Assembly: GCF_003479425.1 (NCBI RefSeq)
Contig: NZ_QUHC01000015.1
Coordinates: 1-56,939 of the forward strand
DNA length: 56,939 nt
DNA from: Odoribacter sp. AF15-53
Lineage (GTDB): Bacteria; Bacteroidota; Bacteroidia; Bacteroidales; Marinifilaceae
Reading direction: 5' to 3'
The position numbers and the translations under genes were made by a program. The notes below the pieces were generated by a model. That model ran no database searches and had not been told where the DNA came from. It worked only from the letters and a program-made list of their open reading frames with translations. Positions 35,042 through 44,878 of the stretch are shown here, piece after piece (the stretch's first letter is position 1; the number at the start of each line of letters is the position of its first letter).

Positions 35042-35450
35042 GATTCATGTATTTGTTTTCAAAATCTTGTGTCAGGTTTATAATTTGTTGGCTAAGCTTG
35101 ATTAATTGTATGGTTTCTTTTTCTAATTTGAAGAGTAAAACACGGGCTTTATTTTCGCTGAAATTAGTGTTTAGTACTTTTACAACTTGATTATAATTTA
35201 CCCCGATCGACCGGAATTGAGCAAATATGTTTGTCAAACGGGAATAATAATCGTGTGCGGACTTGTCAATTTTAAGCACTCGAAAGGGTTCTGAAAAAAT
35301 TCTTTTCACGATAAATTTTGATTTATTTGTCATTCCGGTTTGCTCCATTAGCGTTAAAAAGCGTGTATTATCTGCGGCGTTCAAGCGGATATAATACCGG
35401 TATGTTGCCGGATCGACCGTTTCCCGTTTTGTTGAGTTTTTATTTTTCAT
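35025..35450 (-). CDS. mobA: Relaxosome accessory protein (MobA)
   Basis: 141 residues, basic. An N-terminal ribbon-helix-helix-type segment (YRYYIRLNAADNTRFLTLME) and a MobC/PF05713-like helical part (YYSRLTNIFAQFRSIGVNYN, then VVKVLNTNF) match the DNA-binding partner that helps the relaxase at oriT. It is the first gene of the minus-strand mob operon, next to the candidate oriT. Confidence 0.85.
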   Translation of the reverse strand: MKNKNSTKRETVDPATYRYYIRLNAADNTRFLTLMEQTGMTNKSKFIVKRIFSEPFRVLKIDKSAHDYYSRLTNIFAQFRSIGVNYNQVVKVLNTNFSENKARVLLFKLEKETIQLIKLSQQIINLTQDFENKYMNHDSEN

Positions 35451-35489
35451 GAGTTTTTATTTTAGGATTTACGACTTCGGAGTGAATAC

Positions 35490-35546
35490 CCCGGCTATCT
35501 GCCGGGTAAGGGTTTTTGTCGGACAAATGAATATTTGTCGGACAAA
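35490..35546. promoter_or_regulatory. Candidate oriT / operator palindromes
   Basis: A stable hairpin (35490-35506) is followed by two TTTGTC-G-GACAAA palindromes 19 bases apart, about 40-100 bases upstream of mobA. Such spacing suits relaxosome or autoregulator binding. The exact nick site is not identifiable by eye. Confidence 0.45.
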
Positions 35547-35794
35547 GACACACCTTGCTATGTTCTCTCGAACATAAAAACCAATTCCTTGTGGATTTTG
35601 CTTTAAAGAATCTACCGTCTTTTTTTTCATGTCGATACTGTGAATCGTTTTGCTCGAAGTTACTGTTTAGAGATTTGAAACACTGTATTTTGTGTTTGCC
35701 AATAGCGAACAGTTATTTGCCAATTTCACCATTGAAAATGCTTGCGTGCAGGTAAATTGATATGATGAATGATCGGATGGAGGACTGGCGGAAA

Positions 35795-35910
<116 letters not shown>

Positions 35911-36038
35911 GATTGTTTGGTGGAAAGGATGAATGAAGGGTAGACAATATCGGACAAAAAGGGACAAAAAAGGAATAACTTTTATTTTGAAGCTCTTTTA
36001 ATATTCTTTTGTTCTGAAAATAATTCAAAACAAAGCAT

Positions 36039-36794
36039 ATGAAACAAGTTTTTTTAAGTTTTGCGAACCAAAAAGGAGGTTGCGGGAAATCTTCTATGAC
36101 CGTCTTAATGGCTAGTTATCTACATTATCTTACACGGTTGAATGTACTTGTGGTTGATGCGGATTACCCTCAATACAGTATTTACAATTTGCGCAAACGC
36201 GATTTAGATTTAATAGAGAAAGATTCTTATTTTAAACGACTTGCTTATAGTCAATTGAAAACTCAGGAAAAAACAGCGTTCCCGATTTTACGAAGTACGC
36301 CGGAGAATGCTATTGGAACGTTAAAAGAGTATTTACATTCTTCTAAAACTATCTATAATGTAGTTTTGTTTGATCTACCGGGAACGGTGCAGAGTAATGG
36401 TGTTTTGGCAACTTTGGCGGGGATGGATTATGTTTTCGTTCCTCTTCTTGGGGATCGTTTAGTTTTGGAGAGTAGTTTCGCGTTTGTCAAAACATTGAAT
36501 GATGTGTTTGTTAAAGATGAAAAGATGCGCTTAAAACATCTTTATTTGTTTTGGAATCAAGTTGATGCGAGAGAAAGAAATGATCTATACGATTTGTACA
36601 ATAGAATAATACAACAACTACATTTTAATCTATTAGATAATAAAATTTTGGATACAAAGCGGTTTCGAAAGGAAATACTGGCCGATAAAAGGATAGTATT
36701 TCGTTCGACGCTGTTTGCTCCTTCTCGTCAGTTCGTGAAAAGTAGTGGACTTGAGAATCTATTTTCTGAAATTATAAAGATCGTTGTGCGATGA
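36039..36794 (+). CDS. traA: ParA-family ATPase (TraA position)
   Basis: 251 residues with a deviant Walker A NQKGGCGKSS (about 9-18), switch strand VLVVDADYPQYS and YNVVLFDLPGT (Walker A' and B of ParA/MinD). It stands first in the tra operon, where CTnDOT has traA. ParA-like proteins here may position the element or the transfer complex. The next gene overlaps by 4 bases. Confidence 0.88.
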   Translation: MKQVFLSFANQKGGCGKSSMTVLMASYLHYLTRLNVLVVDADYPQYSIYNLRKRDLDLIEKDSYFKRLAYSQLKTQEKTAFPILRSTPENAIGTLKEYLHSSKTIYNVVLFDLPGTVQSNGVLATLAGMDYVFVPLLGDRLVLESSFAFVKTLNDVFVKDEKMRLKHLYLFWNQVDARERNDLYDLYNRIIQQLHFNLLDNKILDTKRFRKEILADKRIVFRSTLFAPSRQFVKSSGLENLFSEIIKIVVR

Positions 36795-37120
36795 GTAAAG
36801 ATGAAATTAACGAATTACTGTTGAAAAAAATGATTGCCGGGGAGGATGTTTCCGAGCAAAAAGAAAAAGAGATTGAGGTAAAATCAAGGCGAAAAAAGGA
36901 CTATTCTTCTACTTTCTTGATGATAAATTCTTTGTCAGAGAGGCACGGCGTGTATATAAGCATGAATAATTATTTACGAGTATCGGCATTCATCAGGCTA
37001 CTGGGTACAAAGCTGACATTGGGAGGTTTTATTGATAACATCTTGAACGTCCATTTTGAACAGTTTGGTGATGAAATTTCTAAAATGATCGAACAACAAA
37101 TTTCAAAATTGAAACCATGA
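36791..37120 (+). CDS. DUF3408-like conjugation protein (TraB position)
   Basis: 109 residues. Basic middle (KSRRKKDYSSTFLM) followed by a ribbon-helix-helix-like DUF3408 segment (YISMNNYLRVSAFIRLLGTK, then LGGFIDNILNVHFEQF). Member of the DUF3408 proteins encoded between parA and traE in Bacteroidales ICEs; probably DNA-binding. Overlaps both neighbours by 4 bases. Confidence 0.75.
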   Translation: MSKDEINELLLKKMIAGEDVSEQKEKEIEVKSRRKKDYSSTFLMINSLSERHGVYISMNNYLRVSAFIRLLGTKLTLGGFIDNILNVHFEQFGDEISKMIEQQISKLKP

Positions 37121-37566
37121 TAATTTTGATAATCATGGTCGTTTTAATTTTAACGATCTACTATTTGTGGATTTATTTACATGATACAGACGTGAAAAAA
37201 GAAAGAGATCAACAAGTATCGAACAATTGTAATGATATTATAGGAGAAAGTAAGTTTGATAATAGACAATTTTGGACAAAAACAGGCATTGGACTTCCGA
37301 TCACAAAAGAAGCGAATATTGAGAATACATTTGTATTAGAGGGAGAAAATGAACCTGTTCTGCTGGAAGAAGATTTAATAGAGGCAGAGTATGAAGATGA
37401 GGATTCCGGTGTAGCGAGAGGTATTCGTTTTGAGGAAATTGTTTACGTGATAAAAGAGGAAGAGAGTACTGGTGAAAACACGGAGGTGTATGATTCGGTC
37501 ATGAAACAGATTCAAGAAAATCGGGAAAAGATGGAAGATATGTTAGATAGTATTGAAATTGAATAG
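37117..37566 (+). CDS. Membrane-anchored acidic conjugation protein (TraD-like)
   Basis: 149 residues: one N-terminal membrane helix (IILIIMVVLILTIYYLWIYL) and a long, strongly acidic cytosolic part (EEDLIEAEYEDEDSGVARGI). Position after the DUF3408 gene and before traE matches the TraD/DUF4122-type gene of CTnDOT-like elements. Role in transfer unknown. Confidence 0.6.
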   Translation: MIILIIMVVLILTIYYLWIYLHDTDVKKERDQQVSNNCNDIIGESKFDNRQFWTKTGIGLPITKEANIENTFVLEGENEPVLLEEDLIEAEYEDEDSGVARGIRFEEIVYVIKEEESTGENTEVYDSVMKQIQENREKMEDMLDSIEIE

Positions 37567-37675
37567 TAGTGAATTATGAAAGAAATAGAATACGGTTAAT
37601 ATTTTAATGCTTTGATAGTCAGGTAAATAATTAATCATAGCCACGGCAATACCGGGGCATAAAACAAAATCGGAA

Positions 37676-37969
37676 ATGAAAAGAATATTTTTTTCGATGC
37701 TATTTATTAGCATCGCCGGGTCTTTATTTGCCCAAGGCAACGGCTCTGCGGGAATTGAAGAAGCTACGGTTATGATCGTTTCTTATTTCGATCCAGCTAC
37801 AAAATTGGTTTTCGCAGTAGGTGCGGTTTGCGGGTTAATTGGGGGAGTCAAGGTATTTAACAAGTTTAGCGCGGGCGACCCCGACACGAGTAAAGTCGCT
37901 GCCAGTTGGTTCGGAGCCTGTATATTTCTTATCGTGTCAGCCACGATCTTACGATCATTTTTTCTTTAA
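37676..37969 (+). CDS. traE: TraE (DUF4134), VirB2-like
   Basis: 97 residues: signal peptide to about residue 20 (IAGSLFAQ), then two hydrophobic helices (TKLVFAVGAVCGLIGGVKVF and FGACIFLIVSATILRSFFL). The conserved pattern EATVMIVSYFDPATKLV fits DUF4134. TraE is thought to be the VirB2-like small subunit of the mating channel. A 110-base gap precedes it; traF follows after 10 bases. Confidence 0.88.
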   Translation: MKRIFFSMLFISIAGSLFAQGNGSAGIEEATVMIVSYFDPATKLVFAVGAVCGLIGGVKVFNKFSAGDPDTSKVAASWFGACIFLIVSATILRSFFL

Positions 37970-37979
37970 AAAGGGTATT

Positions 37980-38297
37980 ATGAAATATCAAATTCATAAA
38001 GGCGTGGGTAAATCGGTTGAGTTCAGGGGATTGAAGAGTCAGTATCTTTTAATTTTTGCGGTCGGACTCTTGGCAATATTCTTTGTGGTTATAGTATTGT
38101 TTATGGTTGGAGTGAATAATTTATTTTGTATCGTGTTCGGGTTAATAGCCGCTTCCGTGTTGGTTTGGTTGACTTTTAAGCTAAATAGGGTGTACGGGGA
38201 ACACGGGTTAATGAAATTGTTCGCGAATAAACATCGTCCTCGCTTCTTGATTAATCGGAAATTAATTCATCATTTTATTAAGCAAAATCATGCGTAA
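37980..38297 (+). CDS. traF: TraF (DUF4133), VirB3-like
   Basis: 105 residues from the ATG at 37980; upstream frames overlap traE and lack features. DUF4133 pattern YQIHKGVGKSVEFRGLKSQY, two membrane helices (LIFAVGLLAIFFVVIVLFMV, CIVFGLIAASVLVWLTF) and a basic tail. Inner-membrane channel protein comparable to VirB3. Overlaps traG by 8 bases. Confidence 0.88.
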   Translation: MKYQIHKGVGKSVEFRGLKSQYLLIFAVGLLAIFFVVIVLFMVGVNNLFCIVFGLIAASVLVWLTFKLNRVYGEHGLMKLFANKHRPRFLINRKLIHHFIKQNHA

Positions 38298-40767
38298 TAC
38301 ACTAAAAGCGACGACGCTAGAAAATAAATTGCCTTTGCTGTCCGTTGAAAATGATTGTATAATTTCAAAGGATGCAGACATTACGGTATGTTTTCGTGTG
38401 GAGTTACCGGAAATATTTACTATTACGGCTGCCGAGTACGAACAAATACACGGTGCTTGGGTAAAAGCTATTAGCGTGTTACCTCAATATTCTATTGTTC
38501 ATAAGCAAGATTGGTTTATCGAGGAAAAATACGAAGCTGATTTTGAAAAAGAAATGACTTTTTTAGAGCGTTCGTCGGAACTACATTTTAATGAACGTCC
38601 GTATTTAGAGCATAGTTGTTATTTGTATTTAACGAAGACAACGAAACAGCGAGCCCGTCAACAAAGTAACTTTTCCACGCTTTGCCGTGGAAATATTATC
38701 CCGGGTGAAGTAAACAAAGAATCTTTTACCTGTTTTCGTGAAAGCGTGGAGCAGTTTAAAAAAATAATGGATGATTCAGGGTGTATCAGGTTGACAAGAT
38801 TAACCGGGGATGAAATTATCGGAACGCCGGAATCAACGGGATTGATCGAAAAATATCTATCGTTATCAGACTCAGGTAGTTTACAAGATATTAAGTTACA
38901 CACGGATCATGTACGCGTGGGAGATAAAATAACTTGTTTACACACGTTGTCAGACGTGGAAGATTTGCCGGGTTTCGTCAGTACAGACACGGAGAATAAG
39001 GCATATTCGACGGATCAAACTTCCTGCGCTCTTTCGTTTGGTGGAAATTTGGGATTGTTGTTAGATTGTAACCATATCTATAATCAGTACGTGTTTTTGG
39101 ATTCAACCCCGGAAATTTTACACAAATTTGAAAAGTCCGCACGGACGATGCTTTCACTCTCCCGTTATAGCCGAGCGAATCAAATAAATAGAGAGTGGAT
39201 TGAGTTATTTTTAAACGAGGCACACTCCAAAGGACTCACGGCGGTACGATGTCACGCGAATGTTATGGCTTGGGGTGAAAATGTTTCAAAACGGGTTAAG
39301 AATGAGGTCGGTAGTCAGATTACCGCGATGGGCTGTAAGGCTCGTTATAATACAAGCGATGCCGCGACACTTTTTTGGGCTGCAATACCCGGTAACGCGG
39401 GCGATTTTCCAGCCGAAGAGTCATTTTATACATTCTTGGAGCAAGCGGTATGCTTTTTTTCGGAAGAAACAAACTATACATCTTCTCTTAGCCCGTTCGG
39501 TATTAAAATGTGTGACCGTGCCGGAAAACCAATTCACGTGGATATTTCGGACGAGCCTATTCGGGCAGGAATCACAACCAACCGGAATATGTTTGTCGTG
39601 GGGGGATCTGGAAGTGGAAAGAGTTTTCTCATGAACCATATTGTAAGACAATACTGGGAACAGGCAACGCATATTGTTATAATAGATGTTGGAAATAGCT
39701 ACAAGGGGTTATGTAACTTGATTAACAAAAGGACAGGAGGGCAAGACGGTATATATTTTACATACTCGGATGAATCGCCAATCTCGTTCAATCCTTTTTT
39801 TACGGATGATAAAGTTTTTGATATAGAAAAACGGGAGAGTATCAAGACTCTCATTATGACTTTGTGGAAAAAGGATACCGAGCCAGCCACGAGAGCGGAA
39901 GAGGTAGCACTTTCCAACGCTATCTCGGAATATATAAACAGGATCAAAGTAAATGAATCGTTAGAGCCTGATTTTGACGGGTTTTATGACTTCGTGAAGA
40001 CAGATTATCAGGAACTTTTAAGAGAAAAAGGAGTCCGAGAAAAGGACTTTGATATTTTCAATTTTTTAAACGTGTTGGAGCCTTACTACCGGGGAGGTGA
40101 ATATCATTTTTTACTCAACTCGGATAAAAAACTCGATTTATTACATAAGCGATTTGTGATTTTCGAGGTCGATTCAATTAAAGATCATCCAATTCTTTTC
40201 CCAATCGTGACCTTAATTATTATGGAAATGTTTATAAATAAAATGCGTAGACTCCGGGGAGAACGAAAAATGATAATTATAGAGGAAGCGTGGAAGGCTC
40301 TTATGAACCGGGGAATGGAGGAATATATTAAATACCTGTACAAAACGGTGCGTAAGTTCTTTGGAATTGCCGTAACTGTCACGCAGGAAATTGACGATAT
40401 TATTTCATCTAAGATTGTAAAGCAATCTATTATTAATAACTCCGATGTAAAGATTTTACTGGATCAACGAAAATTCTTAAACAAGTTTACAGAGATTCAA
40501 TCCCTATTAGGATTGACAGAAAAAGAAAAAGCACAAGTGTTATCTGTTAATATGGCAAATGACTCTCGCAGAAAATACAAAGAAGTATTTATTAGTTTGG
40601 GAGGAACACGGTCGGCAGTGTACGCAACCGAAGTTTCAGAAGAAGAATATCTAACCTATACGACGGAAGAACAAGAGAAGCTAGAAGTACAGCAACGTGC
40701 TGAAAAATTAGGAAACATCGAATTAGCAATCAAACAGCTTGCCCGTGAAAAACGGGAAAATAATTAA
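38290..40767 (+). CDS. traG: TraG, VirB4-like conjugation ATPase
   Basis: 825 residues, the normal length. The N-terminal half is the membrane-associated scaffold. The motor part has Walker A GGSGSGKS (about 438-445, in MFVVGGSGSGKSFLMN) and Walker B RKMIIIEEAW near residue 659, followed by the VRKFFGIAVTVTQEIDDI motif. It energises assembly of the mating channel. Essential core gene; it sits between traF and a DUF3876 gene. Confidence 0.93.
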   Translation: MRNTLKATTLENKLPLLSVENDCIISKDADITVCFRVELPEIFTITAAEYEQIHGAWVKAISVLPQYSIVHKQDWFIEEKYEADFEKEMTFLERSSELHFNERPYLEHSCYLYLTKTTKQRARQQSNFSTLCRGNIIPGEVNKESFTCFRESVEQFKKIMDDSGCIRLTRLTGDEIIGTPESTGLIEKYLSLSDSGSLQDIKLHTDHVRVGDKITCLHTLSDVEDLPGFVSTDTENKAYSTDQTSCALSFGGNLGLLLDCNHIYNQYVFLDSTPEILHKFEKSARTMLSLSRYSRANQINREWIELFLNEAHSKGLTAVRCHANVMAWGENVSKRVKNEVGSQITAMGCKARYNTSDAATLFWAAIPGNAGDFPAEESFYTFLEQAVCFFSEETNYTSSLSPFGIKMCDRAGKPIHVDISDEPIRAGITTNRNMFVVGGSGSGKSFLMNHIVRQYWEQATHIVIIDVGNSYKGLCNLINKRTGGQDGIYFTYSDESPISFNPFFTDDKVFDIEKRESIKTLIMTLWKKDTEPATRAEEVALSNAISEYINRIKVNESLEPDFDGFYDFVKTDYQELLREKGVREKDFDIFNFLNVLEPYYRGGEYHFLLNSDKKLDLLHKRFVIFEVDSIKDHPILFPIVTLIIMEMFINKMRRLRGERKMIIIEEAWKALMNRGMEEYIKYLYKTVRKFFGIAVTVTQEIDDIISSKIVKQSIINNSDVKILLDQRKFLNKFTEIQSLLGLTEKEKAQVLSVNMANDSRRKYKEVFISLGGTRSAVYATEVSEEEYLTYTTEEQEKLEVQQRAEKLGNIELAIKQLAREKRENN

Positions 40768-40782
40768 TTTAATCATCTTAAT

Positions 40783-41133
40783 ATGTTTAAAATGACACGA
40801 ATAGAGCAAAATGGTTCGGAAAAACGACAAGGTTTTTCTTTAGAGGAAATGGTTGATTTTGCAGATCAGCAAACGGGTAACTCAGAATTGAATTTGGATG
40901 ATGTTTGTGGGTGTTGGCGAAGTCGAGAGCTAAGCCCATCGCTATTAATATACAAAGATCATAGTCAATACAGAATAGCAATTTTATGTATTAACGAATA
41001 CGGGGAAGTAATCCCGGAAATTAATGCTTTGAAAGAAGAAATATTAACTCTTGATGAGGACGATATTTTGAGAGTTTGGGGATTGGGAGAATACGAGAAA
41101 ATGCAAACGGAACATAATTCGGAAATAGTATGA
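40783..41133 (+). CDS. DUF3876-like protein
   Basis: 116 residues, cytoplasmic, with the DUF3876 pattern VCGCWRSRELSPSLLIYK followed by short beta strands (YRIAILCINEYGEVIPEI). This small gene lies between traG and traI in many CTnDOT-like elements. Overlaps traI by 4 bases. Role not known. Confidence 0.7.
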   Translation: MFKMTRIEQNGSEKRQGFSLEEMVDFADQQTGNSELNLDDVCGCWRSRELSPSLLIYKDHSQYRIAILCINEYGEVIPEINALKEEILTLDEDDILRVWGLGEYEKMQTEHNSEIV

Positions 41134-41753
41134 AGAAGATATTATTAATTATAAGTGTTGTGCTTTCTTCCATGTTCGTGAAGGCACAAATTCCGGTAAC
41201 AGATGTTGCAAATGTTACGCAGAGTATTGTAAATTCTATCCAACAAATCGTGCATACCTCCACGACTGCGACAAACATGATAAATAATTTTCAAGAAACG
41301 GTTAAACTTTACGAACAAGGTAAGAAGTATTACGATGCCCTAAAAAGCGTGAGTGACTTGGTGAAGGATGCCCGGAAGGTACAAAAAACGGTTCTTCTCG
41401 TTGGGGAAATCTCTGATATTTTCGTGAATAACTACAAACGGATGTTGACGGATAAAAATTTTACTACAAGAGAGTTAGAGGCTATTTCTTTTGGGTATAC
41501 ACGTTTATTACAGGAGGCTACCGACCTGCTATTGGAATTGAAAAACGTTGTGACTATCACAAAATTGAGTATGACGGATAAGGAGCGTTTTGACTTGATT
41601 GATCGTGTTTACCGGGATGTAAAACACTATCGGGATTTAGTGAATTATTATACCCGGCGGACTATTTCAGTTTCTTGGCTCCGATCAAAAAAGAAAAATG
41701 ATACAGCTAGAGTCCTAAACTTGTATTCAACAAGTGATGAAAGATATTGGTAA
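41130..41753 (+). CDS. traI: TraI (DUF4141), periplasmic T4SS protein
   Basis: 207 residues, signal peptide ending MFVKAQ at about 20, then a long helical VirB5-like body (VNSIQQIVHTSTTATNMINN, FQETVKLYEQGKKYYDAL). DUF4141 family. Probably a periplasmic or tip component of the channel, encoded just before the polytopic TraJ as VirB5 precedes VirB6. Confidence 0.87.
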   Translation: MKKILLIISVVLSSMFVKAQIPVTDVANVTQSIVNSIQQIVHTSTTATNMINNFQETVKLYEQGKKYYDALKSVSDLVKDARKVQKTVLLVGEISDIFVNNYKRMLTDKNFTTRELEAISFGYTRLLQEATDLLLELKNVVTITKLSMTDKERFDLIDRVYRDVKHYRDLVNYYTRRTISVSWLRSKKKNDTARVLNLYSTSDERYW

Positions 41754-41767
41754 TTAATAAATAAGAT

Positions 41768-42757
41768 ATGGTATTAGGCGAAGGATTTGACAATTTGCAT
41801 CAAGTGTTACGCAACGCATATGACGAAATGATGCCCCTTTGTAGCGATATGGCAGACGTGGCACGTGTTATCGCGGGAATAGGAGCCTTATTCTATATTT
41901 CTATGAAAGTTTGGCAATCACTCGCTCGTGTAGAACCGATAGATGTTTACCCGTTGTTGCGACCTTTCTGTATTGGTTTATGTATTATGTTTTTTCCGCT
42001 TGTCCTGCAAGCGATAAATGGGGTTCTTTCCCCTGTTGTCGTGGGTACGAGTTCGATTTTGTCGAAGCAAGTATTTGATTTAACGGAATACAGGAAACAA
42101 AAAGATCGCTTGGAATACGAGGCTATGGTTCGTAACCCGGAAACCGCGTATATCGTGTCGAGTGAGGCGTATGATAAGGAATTGGAACAATTGGGTTGGA
42201 GTCCCTCGGATTTGATGACAATGATGGGAATGACTATCGAGAGGCAATTATATGAACTACGCAAAGGTGTAAGGGATGCGTTTCAGGCGTTTTTGGAATT
42301 TCTATTCCAGTCGGCAGCCTTGATAATAGACACGATCCGAACCTTTTTTCTTGTAGTCCTATCAATACTGGGGCCTATCGTCTTCGCGATAAGCACATTT
42401 GAAGGACTGCAAGCATCCTTAACCAATTGGCTTACAAGGTATATTTCTGTTTACTTGTGGCTTCCCGTGTGCGATCTTTTTAGTACATTATTATCTAAGA
42501 TACAGGTGCTTATGGTGCAAAAAGACATAGCTGCATTGAGTGATCCGTTATTTGTACCTGATGCGAGTAGTGGAGTGTATATTATTTTCATGTTGATTGG
42601 CATTTTCGGGTATTTCCTTGTTCCAACCGTGTCGGACTGGATTGTGAAAAGTGGTGGTGTTGGTAATTACCAAAAACATTTGAATGATACTGCAAATGCT
42701 GGAGCTTCTTTAGGAGGAAGTACGGCGGGAAAAATAGCCGGGACAATAATAAAATAA
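41768..42757 (+). CDS. traJ: TraJ, VirB6-like polytopic membrane protein
   Basis: 329 residues with about six membrane helices (ARVIAGIGALFYISMKVW, FCIGLCIMFFPLVLQAING, TFFLVVLSILGPIVFAIS, IIFMLIGIFGYFLVPTVSD and others) and the motif EGLQASLTNWLTRYISVYLW of TraJ/VirB6-like proteins. A Gly/Ala/Thr-rich tail closes it. Inner-membrane core of the mating channel. Confidence 0.9.
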   Translation: MVLGEGFDNLHQVLRNAYDEMMPLCSDMADVARVIAGIGALFYISMKVWQSLARVEPIDVYPLLRPFCIGLCIMFFPLVLQAINGVLSPVVVGTSSILSKQVFDLTEYRKQKDRLEYEAMVRNPETAYIVSSEAYDKELEQLGWSPSDLMTMMGMTIERQLYELRKGVRDAFQAFLEFLFQSAALIIDTIRTFFLVVLSILGPIVFAISTFEGLQASLTNWLTRYISVYLWLPVCDLFSTLLSKIQVLMVQKDIAALSDPLFVPDASSGVYIIFMLIGIFGYFLVPTVSDWIVKSGGVGNYQKHLNDTANAGASLGGSTAGKIAGTIIK

Positions 42758-42761
42758 TAGT

Positions 42762-43382
42762 ATGTTCAAGAGTTTAAAAAATATTGACAGTAGTTTTAAG
42801 CAAGTTCGTTTTGTGGTTATCGTGTTTTTAATCACGTGTGCGGGAATAACGGGATATAGCGTGTATAGCGCCTATAATTTCGCTGAAGCACAACGACAGA
42901 AGATTTACGTGCTGGATCAGGGGAAATCTTTAATGCTTGCTTTAGCGCAAGATTTATCCACGAATCGCCCGGTAGAGGCGAGGGCGCACGTGTGTATGTT
43001 TCATGAACTTTTTTTCACGATCGCGCCGGACAAGCAAGCGATCGAGGGCAACGTAAGACGGGCTTTATTTCTTGCAGATCGTAGCGTGTATAATTGTTAT
43101 AAGGACTTGGAGGCAAAGGGATACTACAATCGCATGATTAGTGCAAATATTAACCAAAAGATTCAGATTGATAGTGTCGTATGTAATTTTAACCACTACC
43201 CTTATGCGGTTACTACTTACGCGAAACAACTTATTATTCGTGAAACAAGCGTGACAGAACGCAATCTAGTAACCCGGTGTAATTTACTGAATACTGTAAG
43301 AACCGATAATAGCCCGTTTGCTTACATGATTGAGAAATTCGAGATAACTAATAATGAAGATATTAAAACAATAAAACGATGA
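42762..43382 (+). CDS. traK: TraK, VirB8-like
   Basis: 206 residues. Short cytosolic start (MFKSLKNIDSSFKQVRF), one membrane helix (VVIVFLITCAGITGYSVYSA), then the periplasmic VirB8-type domain with RPVEARAHVCMFHELFF and RSVYNCYKDLEAKGYYNRM as in TraK. Nucleates channel assembly. It starts 4 bases after traJ and overlaps traL by 4. Confidence 0.9.
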   Translation: MFKSLKNIDSSFKQVRFVVIVFLITCAGITGYSVYSAYNFAEAQRQKIYVLDQGKSLMLALAQDLSTNRPVEARAHVCMFHELFFTIAPDKQAIEGNVRRALFLADRSVYNCYKDLEAKGYYNRMISANINQKIQIDSVVCNFNHYPYAVTTYAKQLIIRETSVTERNLVTRCNLLNTVRTDNSPFAYMIEKFEITNNEDIKTIKR

Positions 43383-43630
43383 AAGTATTTAAACGAATAC
43401 CCGATAAAATAGACTTGCATATAAGAAAGCTATGCAATTGCCTTTCTCCCATGCAAAAAATAGTTTTGACAGTGATACTATTTGCCTTATTCTTTTTGGC
43501 TTCTCTTTACACGATTGCATTTACAGCCTACCAGATTGGTAAAAAAGATGGAAAGTTCATACAGATTGAACATGTTCATCCCGTGCCAATTATAAAACAA
43601 AATAAAGAATTGTATGATGAAATGGAATAA
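43379..43630 (+). CDS. traL: TraL (DUF3989)
   Basis: 83 residues, single membrane helix (IVLTVILFALFFLASLYTI) after a basic cytosolic part LHIRKLCNCLSPMQK. DUF3989 pattern and position between traK and traM. Small inner-membrane channel subunit; overlaps traM by 17 bases. Confidence 0.85.
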   Translation: MKVFKRIPDKIDLHIRKLCNCLSPMQKIVLTVILFALFFLASLYTIAFTAYQIGKKDGKFIQIEHVHPVPIIKQNKELYDEME

Positions 43631-44876
43631 CAAAGGAGAGGGGAAACAATTAACTCCTAAACAAAGACTTCAAAGGCAGAAGTTAATCGTGTATCCTATT
43701 TTTGCCGTGATCTTTATATTCGTGATGTATTTTATATTCGTTCCTTCGTCAACAAGAAAGGATAATATTGAGGAGGTGAATGGTTATAACGTGAATATAC
43801 CCGTGTCGGAAGGTGATAATATAACGAATGATAAAAAGGCAGCTTACGAGGCAGAAGATATTAGGCAGAAGCAAAACGAGAGGAAGACATTAGAGGATTA
43901 TGCTTTTGAACTTACCGCACGGGAAGAAGAGAGTAAATCATTATCACTTTTACCAGAAAAAGAGGATCAGGCAACAGGTGTAGTTACTTCGGTAACGACA
44001 TATAAAGATTTAACGAAAGAGATGCAATCTTTTTATCAGCCCATTAATAAAGAAGATCGAGAAAAAGAAAATTTGCAGCGACAAATTGAACAATTACAGC
44101 AACAATTACAGGGAATACAGACTCAACCGAATCAACAGGAATTGATGGAAGAATCTTATAAACTTGCCGCGAGATATTTAAACGTGCAAGCCGCGGAAAC
44201 AGCCATGCCTACGTCACCCGTAACCTTGGTAAATGAAGAGAACAAGAGGGACGTTAATCCCGTGTGTGGAGTATCGGACGGGGTGGTGTCCCGGCTTGGG
44301 GCCGCCAACTCGAACAGAGTGGTGTCCCATCTGGGGAACACTAACCCGAACAGTCGGTTTTATTCACTTTCTAGCGTAGAAAAATCGACTTGTACCCTAA
44401 TAAAAGCGTGTGTTTACTCTGATTTGGTTCTTTTTTTCGGGGAGAATACGGGAGTACAGAAAGTTTCTTTACGATTACTTGAAGCTATGCAAGTTGGGAG
44501 TATAATTATTCCTCGAAATACTCTTCTTACCGGGATTGCAAGGTTGAGGGATAAAAGATTAACAGTCACCGTGGATAATCTAATATATGATAACAAGATA
44601 ATAAGTATTTCATTAAAAGTGTTTGATATGGATGGCTTAGAAGGAATAAATGTTCCGGGAAGTCAAGAGCTTAACAGTACGAAGGAAACAGCTTCTGCTC
44701 TAACTGGAAATTTAGGTACTTCTATAAATTTAAATGGTTCTGCCGGGCAACAGTTAGCATCGGATCTCGCAAGGGGGGTAATTCAAAATGCGGCTTCTTA
44801 TTTGGGTAAGAAGATAAAAACAGTAAAAATCACTTTAACTGGGAATTACATGGTCTATTTAACTAACAGGATGTAA
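43614..44876 (+). CDS. traM: TraM, VirB10-like
   Basis: 420 residues (ATG at 43614 or 43617). Cytosolic start, membrane helix (LIVYPIFAVIFIFVMYFIFV), a Gln-rich coiled coil (EKENLQRQIEQLQQQLQG) and the C-terminal domain (VVLFF-type strand, VGSIIIPRNTLLTGIARL) ending NYMVYLTNRM. Spans the periplasm and links inner and outer membrane parts of the channel, as VirB10. A small internal repeat is visible: VVSRLGAANSNR/VVSHLGNTNPNS. Confidence 0.9.
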   Translation: MMKWNNKGEGKQLTPKQRLQRQKLIVYPIFAVIFIFVMYFIFVPSSTRKDNIEEVNGYNVNIPVSEGDNITNDKKAAYEAEDIRQKQNERKTLEDYAFELTAREEESKSLSLLPEKEDQATGVVTSVTTYKDLTKEMQSFYQPINKEDREKENLQRQIEQLQQQLQGIQTQPNQQELMEESYKLAARYLNVQAAETAMPTSPVTLVNEENKRDVNPVCGVSDGVVSRLGAANSNRVVSHLGNTNPNSRFYSLSSVEKSTCTLIKACVYSDLVLFFGENTGVQKVSLRLLEAMQVGSIIIPRNTLLTGIARLRDKRLTVTVDNLIYDNKIISISLKVFDMDGLEGINVPGSQELNSTKETASALTGNLGTSINLNGSAGQQLASDLARGVIQNAASYLGKKIKTVKITLTGNYMVYLTNRM

Positions 44877-44878
44877 AG

